Assembly (NCBI RefSeq): GCF_900105115.1
Contig: NZ_FNRV01000001.1
Coordinates: 3,581,501 to 3,645,500, forward strand
Source of the DNA: Pseudomonas mohnii
GTDB taxonomy: Bacteria > Pseudomonadota > Gammaproteobacteria > Pseudomonadales > Pseudomonadaceae
Reading direction: 5' to 3'
DNA: 64,000 nt
Numbering within the stretch: the stretch's first letter is position 1; each line of letters opens with the position of its first letter. The notes below the pieces were generated by a model. The model saw only the letters and a list, made by a program, of their open reading frames with translations, did not search any database and was not told the origin of the DNA. The position numbers were made by a program, and so were the translations under genes. This document shows positions 7,597 through 19,189 of this stretch, in pieces.

Positions 7597-10470
7597 ATGT
7601 CCCAGATGCCGTCCCTGAGTCAGTTACGCGATCCCAATGCCTTCCTTCGCCGTCACCTCGGGCCGGATGCCGCCGAGCAACAGGCGATGCTCGACAGCCT
7701 CGGCCTCGGCAGTCGGGTCGAGTTGATCGAGCAAACGGTGCCGCCGGGTATTCGCCTGAACCGGATGCTCGACCTGCCGCCTGCCCTCGATGAAGAGGCC
7801 GCGCTGGCCAAGCTGCGGGGCTACGCTGAGCAGAACCAGGTCTGGACCAGCCTGATCGGCATGGGCTATCACGGCACGCTCACACCCACCGTCATTCTGC
7901 GCAACGTGCTGGAAAATCCCGGCTGGTACACCGCGTACACGCCTTATCAGCCGGAAATTGCCCAGGGACGTCTCGAAGCGTTGTTGAATTTCCAGCAACT
8001 GACCATCGACCTCACGGGCCTTGAGCTGGCCAATGCCTCGTTACTCGACGAAGCCACGGCGGCAGCGGAAGCCATGGCCTTGGCCAAACGGGTGGCCAAG
8101 TCCAAGAGCAATGTGTTCTTCGTCGACGAAAACTGTCATCCGCAGACCATTTCCGTGGTGCAGACCCGCGCCGAAGGTTTTGGATTTGAGCTGGTCATCG
8201 GCCCTGTGGATAACTTGCAGCAGCACCAGGTGTTCGGTGCGCTGTTGCAATATCCCGATACTCACGGCGAGATTCGCGATCTGCGACCCTTGATTGATCA
8301 CCTGCATGCCCAGCACGCATTGGCGTGTGTTGCTGCCGATCTGTTGAGTCTGTTGTTGCTGACCCCGCCGGGGGAGCTGGGCGCGGACGTGGTGTTCGGC
8401 TCATCCCAGCGTTTCGGCGTGCCCATGGGCTACGGCGGGCCTCACGCCGCTTTTTTTGCCAGCCGCGACGAATACAAACGTGCGATACCCGGGCGGATCA
8501 TCGGTGTGTCGAAGGACGCGCGTGGCAACGTGGCCCTGCGCATGGCGCTGCAGACCCGTGAGCAACATATCCGCCGGGAGAAGGCCAACTCGAACATCTG
8601 CACGGCCCAGGTGCTGCTGGCCAATATCGCCAGTTTCTACGCGGTCTATCATGGCCCTGAAGGGCTGAAGCGGATTGCCCAACGCGTGCACCGCCTGACC
8701 TGCATCCTCGCCGCCGGCCTTGAGCGCAAGGGCCTGACCCGGGTCAATCAGCACTTCTTCGACACCCTGACCCTGGACGTCGGCGGCACCCAGACTGCAA
8801 TCATCGAAAGCGCCCAGGCTGCGCAGATCAATGTGCGCATTCTGGGGCGCGGGCGATTGGGCCTAAGCCTGGACGAAACCTCTGACGAAGCCACGGTGGC
8901 GAAATTGTTCGATGTGTTCTTGGGCGTCGACCATGGGTTCAACGTCGAAGAACTGGACGCCGAAACCCTGAGCCCCGGCATTCCGGGGGGGCTGGCGCGC
9001 ACCTCGCCTTATCTGCGCCATCCGGTATTCAACGCCCATCACAGCGAAACCGAGATGCTGCGCTACCTCAAGCAGCTGGAAAACAAAGACCTGGCGCTCA
9101 ATCAATCGATGATCCCGTTGGGCTCCTGCACCATGAAACTCAATGCCACCAGCGAGATGATCCCGATTACCTGGCCGCAATTCGCCAATCTGCATCCGTT
9201 CGCACCGAAAGAGCAGGCAGCCGGTTATGCGCTGATGATCGAAGAACTGGAGCGTTGGCTGTGCGCGATCACCGGTTTCGATGCGATCTGCATGCAACCC
9301 AACTCCGGTGCACAGGGCGAGTACGCCGGGTTGCTGGCCATCCGCAAATACCACGAGAGCCGGCATCAGGGGGGGCGGGACATCTGCCTGATTCCGTCTT
9401 CCGCTCATGGCACCAACCCGGCTTCGGCGCAGATGGCCGGGATGCGTGTGGTCATTGTCGAGTGCGACGAGGCGGGCAACGTTGATCTGGATGACTTGAA
9501 AGACAAAGCGGCGCAGGCCGGGGACAAACTTGCCTGCCTGATGGCGACTTATCCTTCGACCCATGGTGTGTACGAGGAAGGCATCAGCGAGATCTGTGAA
9601 GTGATCCACAGCCATGGCGGCCAGGTCTACATGGACGGCGCCAACCTCAATGCCCAGGTCGGGCTGGCCCGTCCGGCGGACATTGGTGCGGATGTGTCAC
9701 ACATGAACCTGCACAAAACCTTCTGCATTCCCCACGGCGGCGGCGGGCCCGGCATGGGGCCGATTGGCGTGCGCGCGCACCTGGCACCCTTTGTGGCCAA
9801 TCACCCGGTGGTGCCGATCGACGGGCCGCTGCCGCAGAACGGTGCCGTCAGTGCCGCGCCCTGGGGCAGCGCGAGCATTCTGCCGATCAGCTGGATGTAC
9901 ATCGCCATGATGGGGCCGCAACTGGCGGACGCCAGTGAAGTGGCGATCCTCGCCGCGAATTACCTGGCGCAACACCTGTCCGGGGCGTTCACGGTGCTCT
10001 ACACCGGGCGCAACGAGCGGGTGGCCCACGAATGCATTCTTGACCTGCGCCCCCTCAAGGCGCTGACCGGTATCAGCGAAGAGGACGTGGCCAAGCGCCT
10101 GATGGACTATGGCTTCCATGCGCCGACCATGTCGTTCCCGGTGCCAGGTACCTTGATGGTCGAACCCACCGAAAGTGAATCGAAGGCAGAACTGGACCGC
10201 TTTATCGGAGCAATGCTGAGCATTCGCGCGGAAATTACTGAGGTGCAGAACGGCAACTGGCCGGCCGAGGACAACCCGTTGAAACGTGCGCCGCATACCC
10301 TGGCCGACATCACCGGTGTCTGGGAGCGGCCTTACAGCATCGAACAGGCGGTTACACCGGACGCCCACACCAAGGCCCACAAGTATTGGCCGGTGGTAAA
10401 CCGGGTGGACAATGTCTACGGCGACCGAAACCTCTTTTGTGCCTGTGTGCCGCTGGATGAGTACCGTTGA
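7597..10470 (+). CDS. gcvP: Glycine dehydrogenase (decarboxylating), P protein
   Basis: A 957-residue single-chain P protein that decarboxylates glycine and loads the aminomethyl group on lipoyl-GcvH. It is the fused dimeric type, with an N-terminal half containing FLRRHLGPD and [17 protein letters not shown], and a catalytic C-terminal half. The PLP lysine is Lys707 in [18 protein letters not shown]. The length is standard for proteobacterial GcvP. It starts 153 bp from the divergent aminotransferase gene, so it must have its own promoter rather than share that of gcvT-gcvH. A clear bidirectional terminator follows at 10514-10545. Confidence 0.95.
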   Translation: MSQMPSLSQLRDPNAFLRRHLGPDAAEQQAMLDSLGLGSRVELIEQTVPPGIRLNRMLDLPPALDEEAALAKLRGYAEQNQVWTSLIGMGYHGTLTPTVILRNVLENPGWYTAYTPYQPEIAQGRLEALLNFQQLTIDLTGLELANASLLDEATAAAEAMALAKRVAKSKSNVFFVDENCHPQTISVVQTRAEGFGFELVIGPVDNLQQHQVFGALLQYPDTHGEIRDLRPLIDHLHAQHALACVAADLLSLLLLTPPGELGADVVFGSSQRFGVPMGYGGPHAAFFASRDEYKRAIPGRIIGVSKDARGNVALRMALQTREQHIRREKANSNICTAQVLLANIASFYAVYHGPEGLKRIAQRVHRLTCILAAGLERKGLTRVNQHFFDTLTLDVGGTQTAIIESAQAAQINVRILGRGRLGLSLDETSDEATVAKLFDVFLGVDHGFNVEELDAETLSPGIPGGLARTSPYLRHPVFNAHHSETEMLRYLKQLENKDLALNQSMIPLGSCTMKLNATSEMIPITWPQFANLHPFAPKEQAAGYALMIEELERWLCAITGFDAICMQPNSGAQGEYAGLLAIRKYHESRHQGGRDICLIPSSAHGTNPASAQMAGMRVVIVECDEAGNVDLDDLKDKAAQAGDKLACLMATYPSTHGVYEEGISEICEVIHSHGGQVYMDGANLNAQVGLARPADIGADVSHMNLHKTFCIPHGGGGPGMGPIGVRAHLAPFVANHPVVPIDGPLPQNGAVSAAPWGSASILPISWMYIAMMGPQLADASEVAILAANYLAQHLSGAFTVLYTGRNERVAHECILDLRPLKALTGISEEDVAKRLMDYGFHAPTMSFPVPGTLMVEPTESESKAELDRFIGAMLSIRAEITEVQNGNWPAEDNPLKRAPHTLADITGVWERPYSIEQAVTPDAHTKAHKYWPVVNRVDNVYGDRNLFCACVPLDEYR

Positions 10471-10513
10471 AATACCGGTCACTCCTGACCCTTCAGGGGT
10501 TTGCAATGAACAT

Positions 10514-10545
10514 AAAAAATGCCGCTCCATTTGAGCGGCATTTTT
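10514..10545. terminator. Bidirectional rho-independent terminator
   Basis: TGCCGCTC (10520-10527) pairs with GAGCGGCA (10533-10540) around CATTT. It is flanked by six A on the left and five T on the right, so it works in both directions. It serves gcvP on the plus strand and the DUF2388 gene on the minus strand. Confidence 0.9.
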
Positions 10546-10560
10546 GTTCAACCCGAGGGC

Positions 10561-10878
10561 TTATTCCGAAGCCACGGCATTCTTCGCCAGGATCGCATTC
10601 GCCAGTTCCATGTCCGTCGCCTGCAGGCCAGGGTTGTCGGCGCGGACTTTCTGCATGGCGGCTTCCAGGTACGGGCCGCGGATGCCGCCGTCGCTGGCGA
10701 CGAAGCTGCCGGCATCGTCCTGGGCGGCGACGATCAGTTTGTGATCCTTGAACGTCAGGTAAGTCGAACCGGTGGTGGCACCGGAGGAAAGGACGTTACG
10801 CCAAAAGCTATCGGCCATCGCCGAACCGACAGGCAGGGACAACAGGGCAATGGTAGCGACAGCAAGTTTGAGACGCAT
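10561..10878 (-). CDS. DUF2388 family exported protein
   Basis: A 105-residue small protein with a signal peptide (MRLKLAVATIALLSLPVGSAMA, cleaved before DSFWRN). The mature part matches the DUF2388 family found in pseudomonads (pattern SSGATTGSTYLTFKDHKLIVAAQDDAGSF in overlapping pieces). The function is unknown. The A/G-rich ribosome site AGTCACTTTT is poor, but the signal peptide supports ATG 10878. It is monocistronic with its own terminator. Confidence 0.75.
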   Translation of the reverse strand: MRLKLAVATIALLSLPVGSAMADSFWRNVLSSGATTGSTYLTFKDHKLIVAAQDDAGSFVASDGGIRGPYLEAAMQKVRADNPGLQATDMELANAILAKNAVASE

Positions 10879-10949
10879 AAAAGTGACTCCACAGGGTTAA
10901 CTCCGGTGTTTGATAGCGATTCCCCCAATCGAGTTCCATAGCGGCCAAT

Positions 10950-12734
<1,785 letters not shown>

Positions 12735-12824
12735 GCGGGCTCCTTGTGAACAACCGTTCGCAAAGGATAGTCGTGACCCCACCGACCGTTGGGCCACTAC
12801 CCGACGAAGCCGTATCGACTTTTT

Positions 12825-13163
12825 TCAGCCAGCCGCCTGAGCCGTATCGCCCCAGGCAGCATCCGCCGATTGCAGCTCGACCGAGCAAACGCTGACCAGA
12901 TTACGCAGTTTTTCCGCAATCACTTGGGCACGGTGCCAGCTCAATCCGTCGATGACGACATCGATGTCCAGCAGCTCTTCCTGGCGCTGCACGTTGACCT
13001 GTTCCGGCGTCAGAAACTGCAGGGCGAACAGATTCAGTGCGCGGCAAAGCAGGTCGGGCTCGGCTTCGGCCAGCAACTGATAGCGAACGCGGCAATGGGT
13101 GTTACTGATGTTCCAGACATCGGCGCGGGTGGGCGGGGTGTTCACGGCTTCCAGGTGTGGCAT
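12825..13163 (-). CDS. Small ACT-domain-like protein of unknown function
   Basis: A 112-residue protein. The start at 13163 follows a GGAG ribosome site seven bases away; the frame is open six codons further. The pattern HCRVRYQLLAEAEPDLLCRA, then LFALQFLTPEQVNVQR, LLDIDVVIDG and RAQVIAEKLRNLVSVCSVEL fits the beta-alpha-beta-beta-alpha-beta order of an ACT domain as in the small regulatory subunits of acetolactate synthase (IlvN/IlvM). This is pattern reading, not a database match. It is divergent from an Lrp/AsnC regulator, whose C-terminal domain has a related fold, so an amino-acid sensing role is possible. Confidence 0.55.
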   Translation of the reverse strand: MPHLEAVNTPPTRADVWNISNTHCRVRYQLLAEAEPDLLCRALNLFALQFLTPEQVNVQRQEELLDIDVVIDGLSWHRAQVIAEKLRNLVSVCSVELQSADAAWGDTAQAAG

Positions 13164-13288
13164 GGTCGATCTCCAAATCACTGGAGAAATTTTTACATTC
13201 GTGGCCGGGTATTTCTTATCTATGATGGGGCGTATTACGGTTGTATCGAATCGTTTAATTCAGATTATCGGTAATCAAGGGTTTTTTT

Positions 13289-13753
13289 ATGCACAGCGAG
13301 CTGGATGGCTACGACCGCAAGATTCTCGCGCTTCTGCAAGAGGACGCTTCGCTCTCCAGCGCGCAGATCGCGGAGCAGGTGGGACTGTCGCAGTCGCCGT
13401 GTTGGCGGCGGATTCAGCGGATGAAGGAGGAGGGGATCATTCGTGGCCAGGTGACGCTGCTCGACCGCAAGAAAATCGGCCTCAACACGCAGATATTCGC
13501 GCAGGTCAAACTCAACGCCCACGGACGTTCGAATTTCACCGAATTCACCGAGGCCATTCGCGGCTTTCCCGAAGTGCTGGAGTGTTATGTGCTGATGGGC
13601 GCGGTGGATTTCATGCTGCGGATCGTCGCAGCGGACATCGAGGCGTATGAGCGGTTCTTCTTCGAGAAGCTGTCGCTGGTGCCGGGGATTCAGGAGGTCA
13701 ACTCGGTGGTGGCGTTGTCGGAGATCAAGTCGACGACCAGTTTGCCGGTCTGA
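13289..13753 (+). CDS. Lrp/AsnC-family transcriptional regulator
   Basis: A 154-residue feast/famine regulator. The N-terminal helix-turn-helix is at about residues 20-45 (SSAQIAEQVGLSQSPCWRRI) and the C-terminal RAM/ligand domain contains GFPEVLECYVLMGAVDFMLR. The length matches Lrp. The ribosome site AAGGG lies six T residues before ATG 13289. Such proteins bind amino acids and often control the divergent gene; here that is the ACT-like small protein, with about 125 bp between the two starts, enough for a shared operator. The ligand cannot be predicted. Confidence 0.85.
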   Translation: MHSELDGYDRKILALLQEDASLSSAQIAEQVGLSQSPCWRRIQRMKEEGIIRGQVTLLDRKKIGLNTQIFAQVKLNAHGRSNFTEFTEAIRGFPEVLECYVLMGAVDFMLRIVAADIEAYERFFFEKLSLVPGIQEVNSVVALSEIKSTTSLPV

Positions 13754-13778
13754 AAGTCTGCGGTAATAACGCGGGGTT

Positions 13779-13856
13779 CATCGCCAGCAGGCTGGCTCCC
13801 ACAGGGGCTTTGTGGCGTACACAAAACCAAGGTGGGAGCCAGCCTGCTGGCGATGG
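13779..13856. repeat. REPIN, CAGC/GCTG stem subtype
   Basis: Two inverted REP arms: ATCGCCAGCAGGCTGGCTCC at the left and its complement GGGAGCCAGCCTGCTGGCGA at the right. Each arm is itself a short hairpin. The element fills the gap between the Lrp-type gene and the convergent CYTH-CHAD gene. Confidence 0.85.
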
Positions 13857-13861
13857 CGGTA

Positions 13862-15229
13862 TTACAGACGCAGAAGCATTTTCCACGCACGATTCTGATA
13901 AACCGCAATCGCCTGCTGCTTGCGCGCATCCAGGGTTTCGTCGGTGATCGGCTCGTTGGCCAGTTGCGCCAGCTTGTTCAGCTCGCCATACAGGCGATCC
14001 ATTTCCGGGATGTCCAGCACGTGGCGCGCGTGGTGCAGCCAGGCCTGGATACGCTCGATGCGCGGCAGTTGTTCCGCGAGGTCTTCCGGTTGCTGCTGGT
14101 AACGCTGCAATTGCAGTGAGTTGGCTTCTTCGCCCAACAGGCGCGGCAACCAGCTGCCCAGTTGCGCGGCGCCCTGGCGATTGCCACGGGTGTTGCGGTC
14201 GGCGGTCCAGGTGCGAGCGAGCAACCAGCGCGAGGTGTTCAGGGAGAACAGGCCCCAGCGCGGGTCTTCGAGTTCTTCAAGGAACTGTTCCGGCGCGGCT
14301 TTGCGCACGTCCTCGTCATCCAGACCGGCCTGGACCAGCGGACGCCAGTCTTCGAGCAGGGCATCGAGTGCGACGCGCAGGTCGTGGGTCGATTGCCGCG
14401 GCGCGGCCTGGCCGAGGCTGCTGACCAGCGCGCGCAATTCGGCGAGGTTTTCCACCCAGTCCTGCAGCAGGCGCCAGTGGCCATTGAAACGATATTGCTC
14501 GGCCAGACGCTGGCTGCTGCCCAACAAGTGCCAGCTCAAAGCGGCGAAGGCGTCGTCCAGCGGCGTTTCGGCGCTGATCTGCGGTGCCGGCAGGCTCAGC
14601 GAATAGCTGTTGGCGTCGTACAGGCGATAGCCGCGTTCAGCCTTGCTGATGTCACAAGGCATCAGGGCCAGGGTCGCGGCCAGCTCGGCGGCCAGTTCCA
14701 GCAACGCGGCCGGTTCGCCTTCGCGCAGTTCCAGTTCCAGCTCGCAGATTTCTTCCTTCTGTTTGCCGACCACCACGTGGCCGAGGTCCAGCGCGGCTTC
14801 GATGACCACTTTGGTCTTGCCGCGGCCCCAGGCGATTTCGGCGCGTTCGCGGACAAAATCGGTGGTGAATATCGGTTTCAGGGTTTTCTTGTCCAGTTCG
14901 GCCAGTGCTTCGGGCCAGCATTCGCCGTCGAGTTTCTTCACGTCGAGCTTGGCCTTGGGCAGGTGCCAGTCGTACTCGTTACGCTCGGACAGGCCGGCGA
15001 CGCTCTGGCCGCGGGTCTTGAGTGTTTGAATGACTTCTTCGCCATCCTTGCGCAGGCGCAGGGCCACCTTGGCGCGGGCCAGGTCGCGCTCAGGCGTGTC
15101 GAAGTACTGGTTCATCAACTCACGGCGTTCCCAGCCACTTTTGTTGCGTTTTTTCAGTAGCGGGTGCTCGCGCAGGGCAGCGAGGGTTTCGCGGCTGACG
15201 CGGAGTTTGATTTCGGTTTCTTTCTGCAT
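13862..15229 (-). CDS. CYTH and CHAD domain protein (inorganic triphosphatase-like)
   Basis: A 455-residue two-domain protein. The N-terminal CYTH domain (about 1-200) begins with ETEIKLRV, giving the E-x-E-x-K metal/triphosphate signature, and continues with QYFDTPERDLARAKVALRLR. The C-terminal CHAD domain (about 225-455) is helix-rich with conserved basic and histidine positions such as STHDLRVALDALLEDWRP. The architecture matches E. coli YgiF, an inorganic triphosphatase; CHAD domains bind polyphosphate. The catalytic EXEXK is intact, so hydrolysis of tripolyphosphate is the best guess. It is divergent from argE and converges on a REPIN. Confidence 0.8.
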   Translation of the reverse strand: MQKETEIKLRVSRETLAALREHPLLKKRNKSGWERRELMNQYFDTPERDLARAKVALRLRKDGEEVIQTLKTRGQSVAGLSERNEYDWHLPKAKLDVKKLDGECWPEALAELDKKTLKPIFTTDFVRERAEIAWGRGKTKVVIEAALDLGHVVVGKQKEEICELELELREGEPAALLELAAELAATLALMPCDISKAERGYRLYDANSYSLSLPAPQISAETPLDDAFAALSWHLLGSSQRLAEQYRFNGHWRLLQDWVENLAELRALVSSLGQAAPRQSTHDLRVALDALLEDWRPLVQAGLDDEDVRKAAPEQFLEELEDPRWGLFSLNTSRWLLARTWTADRNTRGNRQGAAQLGSWLPRLLGEEANSLQLQRYQQQPEDLAEQLPRIERIQAWLHHARHVLDIPEMDRLYGELNKLAQLANEPITDETLDARKQQAIAVYQNRAWKMLLRL

Positions 15230-15386
15230 GGCCGGAAAATCCAGGATCGGGAGCGCAGCCGGGGGGAATGTGTGGCTGCCAAGGTCGTGCAGTGTACAGG
15301 ACTCGTCCTTGCTCCGCCCTGCGACGGTTTATTCCTGTCGCCGGATGGTTCTATGATGGACTTCAATTCGCGAGTTGGAGCCAGCG

Positions 15387-16547
15387 ATGCCTTTGCCATC
15401 CATGAAAGATCAATTCGCTGCATTGATCGCTGCACCGTCGGTCAGTTGCACCCAAGCGAGCCTCGATCAATCCAATCGCCCGGTGATCGACCTGCTGGCC
15501 GCCTGGCTCGGCGATCTGGGTTTTGCCTGCGATATCCAGCAGGTCAGTCCCGGCAAATTCAACCTGTTGGCCAGTTTCGGCTCCGGCCCCGGCGGCCTGG
15601 TGCTGGCCGGCCACAGTGATACCGTGCCGTTCGATGGCGCGCTGTGGCAGACCGACCCGCTGAAGCTGACTGAAGTCGACGGCCGCTGGGTCGGCCTGGG
15701 CAGTTGCGACATGAAGGGCTTTTTCGCCCTGGCCATCGAGGCGGTCAAGCCGCTGCTCGATCAGCCGTTCAAGCAACCGCTGCTGATCCTGGCCACCTGC
15801 GATGAAGAGAGTTCGATGTCTGGCGCTCGCGCCCTCGCGCAAGCCGGACGGCCGTTGGGGCGAGCAGCTGTCATCGGCGAGCCGACCGGGCTCAAGCCGA
15901 TCCGCATGCACAAAGGCGTCATGATGGAGCGCATCGACATCCTCGGGCAGAGCGGTCACTCCTCGGACCCGCGCCTGGGTCACAGCGCTCTGGAGGCCAT
16001 GCACGATGCCATTGGCGAATTGCGTGGACTGCGCCTGTTGTGGCAGCGTGAGTTCCGTAATCCGCAGTTCAGCGTGCCGCAGCCGACGATGAATTTCGGC
16101 TGCATCCATGGCGGCGATAACCCCAACCGGATTTGCGGACAGTGTTCGCTGGAATTCGACCTGCGGCCATTGCCGGGCATGGACCCCAAAGCGTTGCGCG
16201 CGGCGATTTTGCAGAAGCTCAACCCGATTGCCGAACGGCATCAGGTCAAGATCGATTACGCGCCGCTGTTCCCCGCAGTGCCGCCGTTCGAGCAGGCCGA
16301 AGACGCGGAACTGGTACGGATCGCTGAAAAGCTCACCGGCCATGCTGCCGAAGCAGTGGCGTTCGGCACTGAAGCGCCTTATCTTCAGCAACTTGGCTGC
16401 GAAACACTGGTGCTCGGCCCTGGCGATATCGCCTGCGCCCACCAACCGGGGGAATACCTCGAAATGTCACGTTTGCAGCCTACGGTGCATCTATTACGTC
16501 AGTTGATTGAACATTACTGCCTGACACCGGCAAACAACCCCCTGTAG
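15387..16547 (+). CDS. argE: Acetylornithine deacetylase
   Basis: A 386-residue M20-family zinc hydrolase that converts N-acetylornithine to ornithine in arginine synthesis. Metal ligands are visible in GHSDTVPFDG (His near 76), GSCDMKGFF (Asp), CDEESS (Glu pair), and the C-terminal ACAHQPGEY (His). ATG 15387 is chosen because GGAG lies six bases before it; a TTG at 15375 in the same frame overlaps that ribosome site. The protein ends in NNPL and its TAG stop is part of the CTGTAGG end of a REPIN. argA follows on the same strand, completing an arginine pair as in P. aeruginosa. Confidence 0.92.
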   Translation: MPLPSMKDQFAALIAAPSVSCTQASLDQSNRPVIDLLAAWLGDLGFACDIQQVSPGKFNLLASFGSGPGGLVLAGHSDTVPFDGALWQTDPLKLTEVDGRWVGLGSCDMKGFFALAIEAVKPLLDQPFKQPLLILATCDEESSMSGARALAQAGRPLGRAAVIGEPTGLKPIRMHKGVMMERIDILGQSGHSSDPRLGHSALEAMHDAIGELRGLRLLWQREFRNPQFSVPQPTMNFGCIHGGDNPNRICGQCSLEFDLRPLPGMDPKALRAAILQKLNPIAERHQVKIDYAPLFPAVPPFEQAEDAELVRIAEKLTGHAAEAVAFGTEAPYLQQLGCETLVLGPGDIACAHQPGEYLEMSRLQPTVHLLRQLIEHYCLTPANNPL

Positions 16548-16644
16548 GCGCGAGCCTGCTCGCGATGGACGTAAACGATGACGAGGGCTGCCTGGAGGAA
16601 CGCGGTAGCTCGACTACCATCGCGAGCAAGCTCGCTCCTACAGG
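16541..16644. repeat. REPIN overlapping the argE stop codon
   Basis: The left arm starts CCTGTAGG (16541) and the right arm ends in CTCGCTCCTACAGG. The inner hairpins carry GAGC/GCTC stems. The TAG at 16545-16547 inside the left end is the argE stop codon, so the element abuts or was inserted into the end of the gene. Confidence 0.88.
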
Positions 16645-16791
16645 TGTTTGCGGTTAAATTGCCGGTACCAAACCCGTATTCATGAGGAGAGTTCGCGTGT
16701 CGCCAAGCCTGTTCCGACGATAACCATCAGCCCGCTGTGCGTTTTCTGTTTCGCCCTTTCTTCGGCTGCTATTTATTACAGGCCCAGGTTC

Positions 16792-18090
16792 ATGCCCGAA
16801 TACGTCAATTGGCTTCGTCACGCTTCGCCTTACATCAACGCCCACCGCGATTGCACCTTTGTCGTCATGCTGCCCGGCGACGGCGTTGAACACCCCAACT
16901 TCGGCAATATCGTCCACGACCTGGTGCTGTTGCACAGCCTGGGCGTGCGGCTGGTGCTGGTTCACGGTTCGCGTCCGCAAATCGAAGCGCGCCTCGCTGC
17001 CCGTGGCCTGACCCCGCATTACCACCACGGCATGCGCATCACCGATGCCGCGACGCTTGAGTGCGTGATCGATGCCGTCGGCCAATTGCGCATCGCCATC
17101 GAAGCGCGTTTGTCGATGGACATGGCCTCGTCGCCCATGCAGGGCTCGCGCTTGCGCGTGGCCAGCGGCAACCTCGTGACAGCCCGGCCGATCGGCGTGC
17201 TTGAAGGCGTCGACTATCACCACACCGGCGAAGTCCGCCGGGTCGACCGCAAGGGTATCAATCGCCTGCTGGACGAGCGCTCCATCGTGCTGTTGTCACC
17301 ATTGGGTTACTCGCCGACCGGTGAGATTTTCAATCTCGCCTGCGAAGACGTCGCCACCCGTGCAGCCATTGATCTGGGCGCGGACAAACTGCTGTTGTTT
17401 GGCGCCGAGCTTGGCTTGATCGATGAACATGGCCGTCTGGTTCGTGAATTGCGTCCGCAACAGGTGCCTGCGCACTTGCAGCGTCTGGGCAGCAATTATC
17501 AGGCGGAACTGCTGGATGCCGCCGCTGAAGCCTGCCGTGGCGGCGTAGCGCGCAGTCATATCGTCAGCTATGCCGAAAACGGCGCTCTGCTGACCGAGCT
17601 GTTCACCCGCGACGGTGGCGGCACGCTGGTCGCCCAGGAACAATTCGAAGTGGTGCGCGAAGCGGCCATCGAAGACGTTGGTGGTTTACTGGATTTGATC
17701 AGCCCGCTGGAAGAGCAGGGGATTCTGGTGCGGCGTTCCCGCGAGGTGCTGGAGCGTGAGATCGAGCAGTTCAGTGTGGTCGAGCGCGAAGGCATGATCA
17801 TCGCCTGTGCGGCGCTGTATCAGATTGCCGATTCCGATGCCGGTGAGCTGGCCTGCCTGGCGGTGAACCCGGAATACCGTCATGGCGGTCGCGGGGATGA
17901 GCTGCTGGAGCGCATTGAAACCCGCGCCCGGGCGCAAGGGCTCAAGACGCTGTTCGTACTGACGACCCGCACTGCGCACTGGTTCCGCGAGCGTGGCTTC
18001 GAGCCGAGCAGCGTCGAACGCCTGCCGTCGGCGCGGGCGTCGTTGTACAACTATCAGCGTAATTCGAAGATCTTCGAAAAGACCCTTTGA
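16792..18090 (+). CDS. argA: N-acetylglutamate synthase (amino-acid acetyltransferase)
   Basis: A 432-residue ArgA: first step of arginine synthesis, acetyl-CoA plus glutamate. It has an N-terminal amino-acid kinase-like domain (about 1-285, with VVMLPGDGVEHPNF and LVLVHGSRPQIEARL), which in this family binds the arginine feedback inhibitor, and a C-terminal GNAT domain (about 300-432, with LACLAVNPEYRHGGRGDELL as the acetyl-CoA loop). The start MPEYVNWLRHASPYINAHRD is the conserved P. aeruginosa-like N-terminus; the open frame upstream to 16648 has no support. The ribosome site is weak. It follows argE with a REPIN between them. Confidence 0.93.
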   Translation: MPEYVNWLRHASPYINAHRDCTFVVMLPGDGVEHPNFGNIVHDLVLLHSLGVRLVLVHGSRPQIEARLAARGLTPHYHHGMRITDAATLECVIDAVGQLRIAIEARLSMDMASSPMQGSRLRVASGNLVTARPIGVLEGVDYHHTGEVRRVDRKGINRLLDERSIVLLSPLGYSPTGEIFNLACEDVATRAAIDLGADKLLLFGAELGLIDEHGRLVRELRPQQVPAHLQRLGSNYQAELLDAAAEACRGGVARSHIVSYAENGALLTELFTRDGGGTLVAQEQFEVVREAAIEDVGGLLDLISPLEEQGILVRRSREVLEREIEQFSVVEREGMIIACAALYQIADSDAGELACLAVNPEYRHGGRGDELLERIETRARAQGLKTLFVLTTRTAHWFRERGFEPSSVERLPSARASLYNYQRNSKIFEKTL

Positions 18091-18100
18091 CCGTGGTGGT

Positions 18101-18178
18101 CCTATCGCGAGCAAGCTCGCTCCCACAAGTTCTGCGGACAACAGAGAACCCTGTGGGAGCGAGCTTGCTCGCGATGGG
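18101..18178. repeat. REPIN, GAGC/GCTC stem subtype, after argA
   Basis: Left arm TCGCGAGCAAGCTCGCTCCC (from 18104) and right arm GGGAGCGAGCTTGCTCGCGA are exact complements separated by about 35 bp. It lies between convergent argA and the TauA-like gene and may protect both mRNA 3' ends. Confidence 0.9.
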
Positions 18179-18199
18179 CTGAACAGCCCTGTTCAGCAG

Positions 18200-19189
18200 T
18201 TACTCGGTGACAAACTTCGCGCTCACATACGGCGAATAATCCGGCAGTACCGTTTCGACCTTCCCTTGCTCCTTCAAGAACTTCGCCGTTTCGCCAATCG
18301 CCTTGGCCGTGCCACCGTCCAGCAACGCGCTGGACTGTTGCGCCTTGGCATCCGGAAACGCGGACCCGGCCAGTAGCTCCGGTACATCAGCGGCGTTGGC
18401 ACCCGTCAATTTGGCGATTTTCTGCACCGGTAACGAGTGCTCGGTCCAACTGTCCTTATGCGCTGCATAGTCGGCAAACGAGTCCAGAGTGACCTTGGCG
18501 AATTTGGCCACGACCTCCGGGTGTTTCTCGGCGTAATCCTTGCGCGCCACCCAGACTTCAAACGTCGGCGCACCCCATTGGCCGACTTGGGCGGCATCGG
18601 TCAAGGTCTTGCCCGTCTTGCGAATCTCACCCAGGGCCGGCGACCAGACAAACGCGCCGTCGATGTCCCCACGTTTCCACGCGGCGGCGATCTCCGCCGG
18701 TTGCAGGTTCACCACTTTGACTTTTGAAGCGTCCAGGCCCCAATGCTTCAGGGCGCCCAACAGACTGTAGTGAGACGTCGAGACGAACGGCGTGGCGATG
18801 GTTTTTCCGATCAGATCTTGCGGTTTATCGATGCCGCTGCCATTGCGCACCACCAAGGCTTCGGCGGCATTGATTTGCGCGGACACAATGAACGCGACAA
18901 TCGGCAGATGGCGCGAGGCGGCCGCAGCCAGAGGACTGGAGCCGAGATTGCCGATCTGCACGTCGCCGGACGCAATCGCGGTGACCACTTCCGGGCCGCT
19001 ATTGAAGCGACGCCAGTCGATTTTTTCGCCGATGGTTTTTTCGTAAACGCCGTCCGCCTGGGGAACTTTGCTGGGGTCGATACCGGTCTGGTAGCCGACC
19101 GTGAGGTTCGTCGCATGGGCGGAAAAAGAAAGGACGAGCGATACACAAACTGTAACAATTGGTCTGGATAGTGCGCGTTTGATCATCAT
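18200..19189 (-). CDS. TauA-like (taurine/sulfonate) ABC transporter periplasmic binding protein
   Basis: A 329-residue periplasmic binding protein of the taurine/nitrate/sulfonate family. A signal peptide (residues 1 to about 26, ending SFSAHA) is followed by NLTVGYQTGIDPSKVPQADG, and later FNSGPEVVTAIASGDVQIG and FVWSPALGEIRKTGKTL, which resemble TauA more than SsuA. No taurine permease, ATPase or TauD dioxygenase gene is next to it. It is divergent from an OprD-type porin and lies 5 kb from ssu, so a part in sulfur-source uptake is inferred. The AAGGA ribosome site supports the first ATG; the second methionine is equally possible. Confidence 0.75.
   Translation of the reverse strand: MMIKRALSRPIVTVCVSLVLSFSAHATNLTVGYQTGIDPSKVPQADGVYEKTIGEKIDWRRFNSGPEVVTAIASGDVQIGNLGSSPLAAAASRHLPIVAFIVSAQINAAEALVVRNGSGIDKPQDLIGKTIATPFVSTSHYSLLGALKHWGLDASKVKVVNLQPAEIAAAWKRGDIDGAFVWSPALGEIRKTGKTLTDAAQVGQWGAPTFEVWVARKDYAEKHPEVVAKFAKVTLDSFADYAAHKDSWTEHSLPVQKIAKLTGANAADVPELLAGSAFPDAKAQQSSALLDGGTAKAIGETAKFLKEQGKVETVLPDYSPYVSAKFVTE

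Noticed and set aside
16792..18090. argA as a separate NAGS-kinase fusion because of its kinase-like domain
   Set aside because: The amino-acid-kinase-like domain plus GNAT is the normal ArgA architecture, and the length of 432 residues is standard.
18200..19189. Calling the binding protein gene at 18200-19189 ssuA
   Set aside because: Its mature start and ligand-site words resemble TauA, and a better SsuA is encoded in the ssu operon at 24712.
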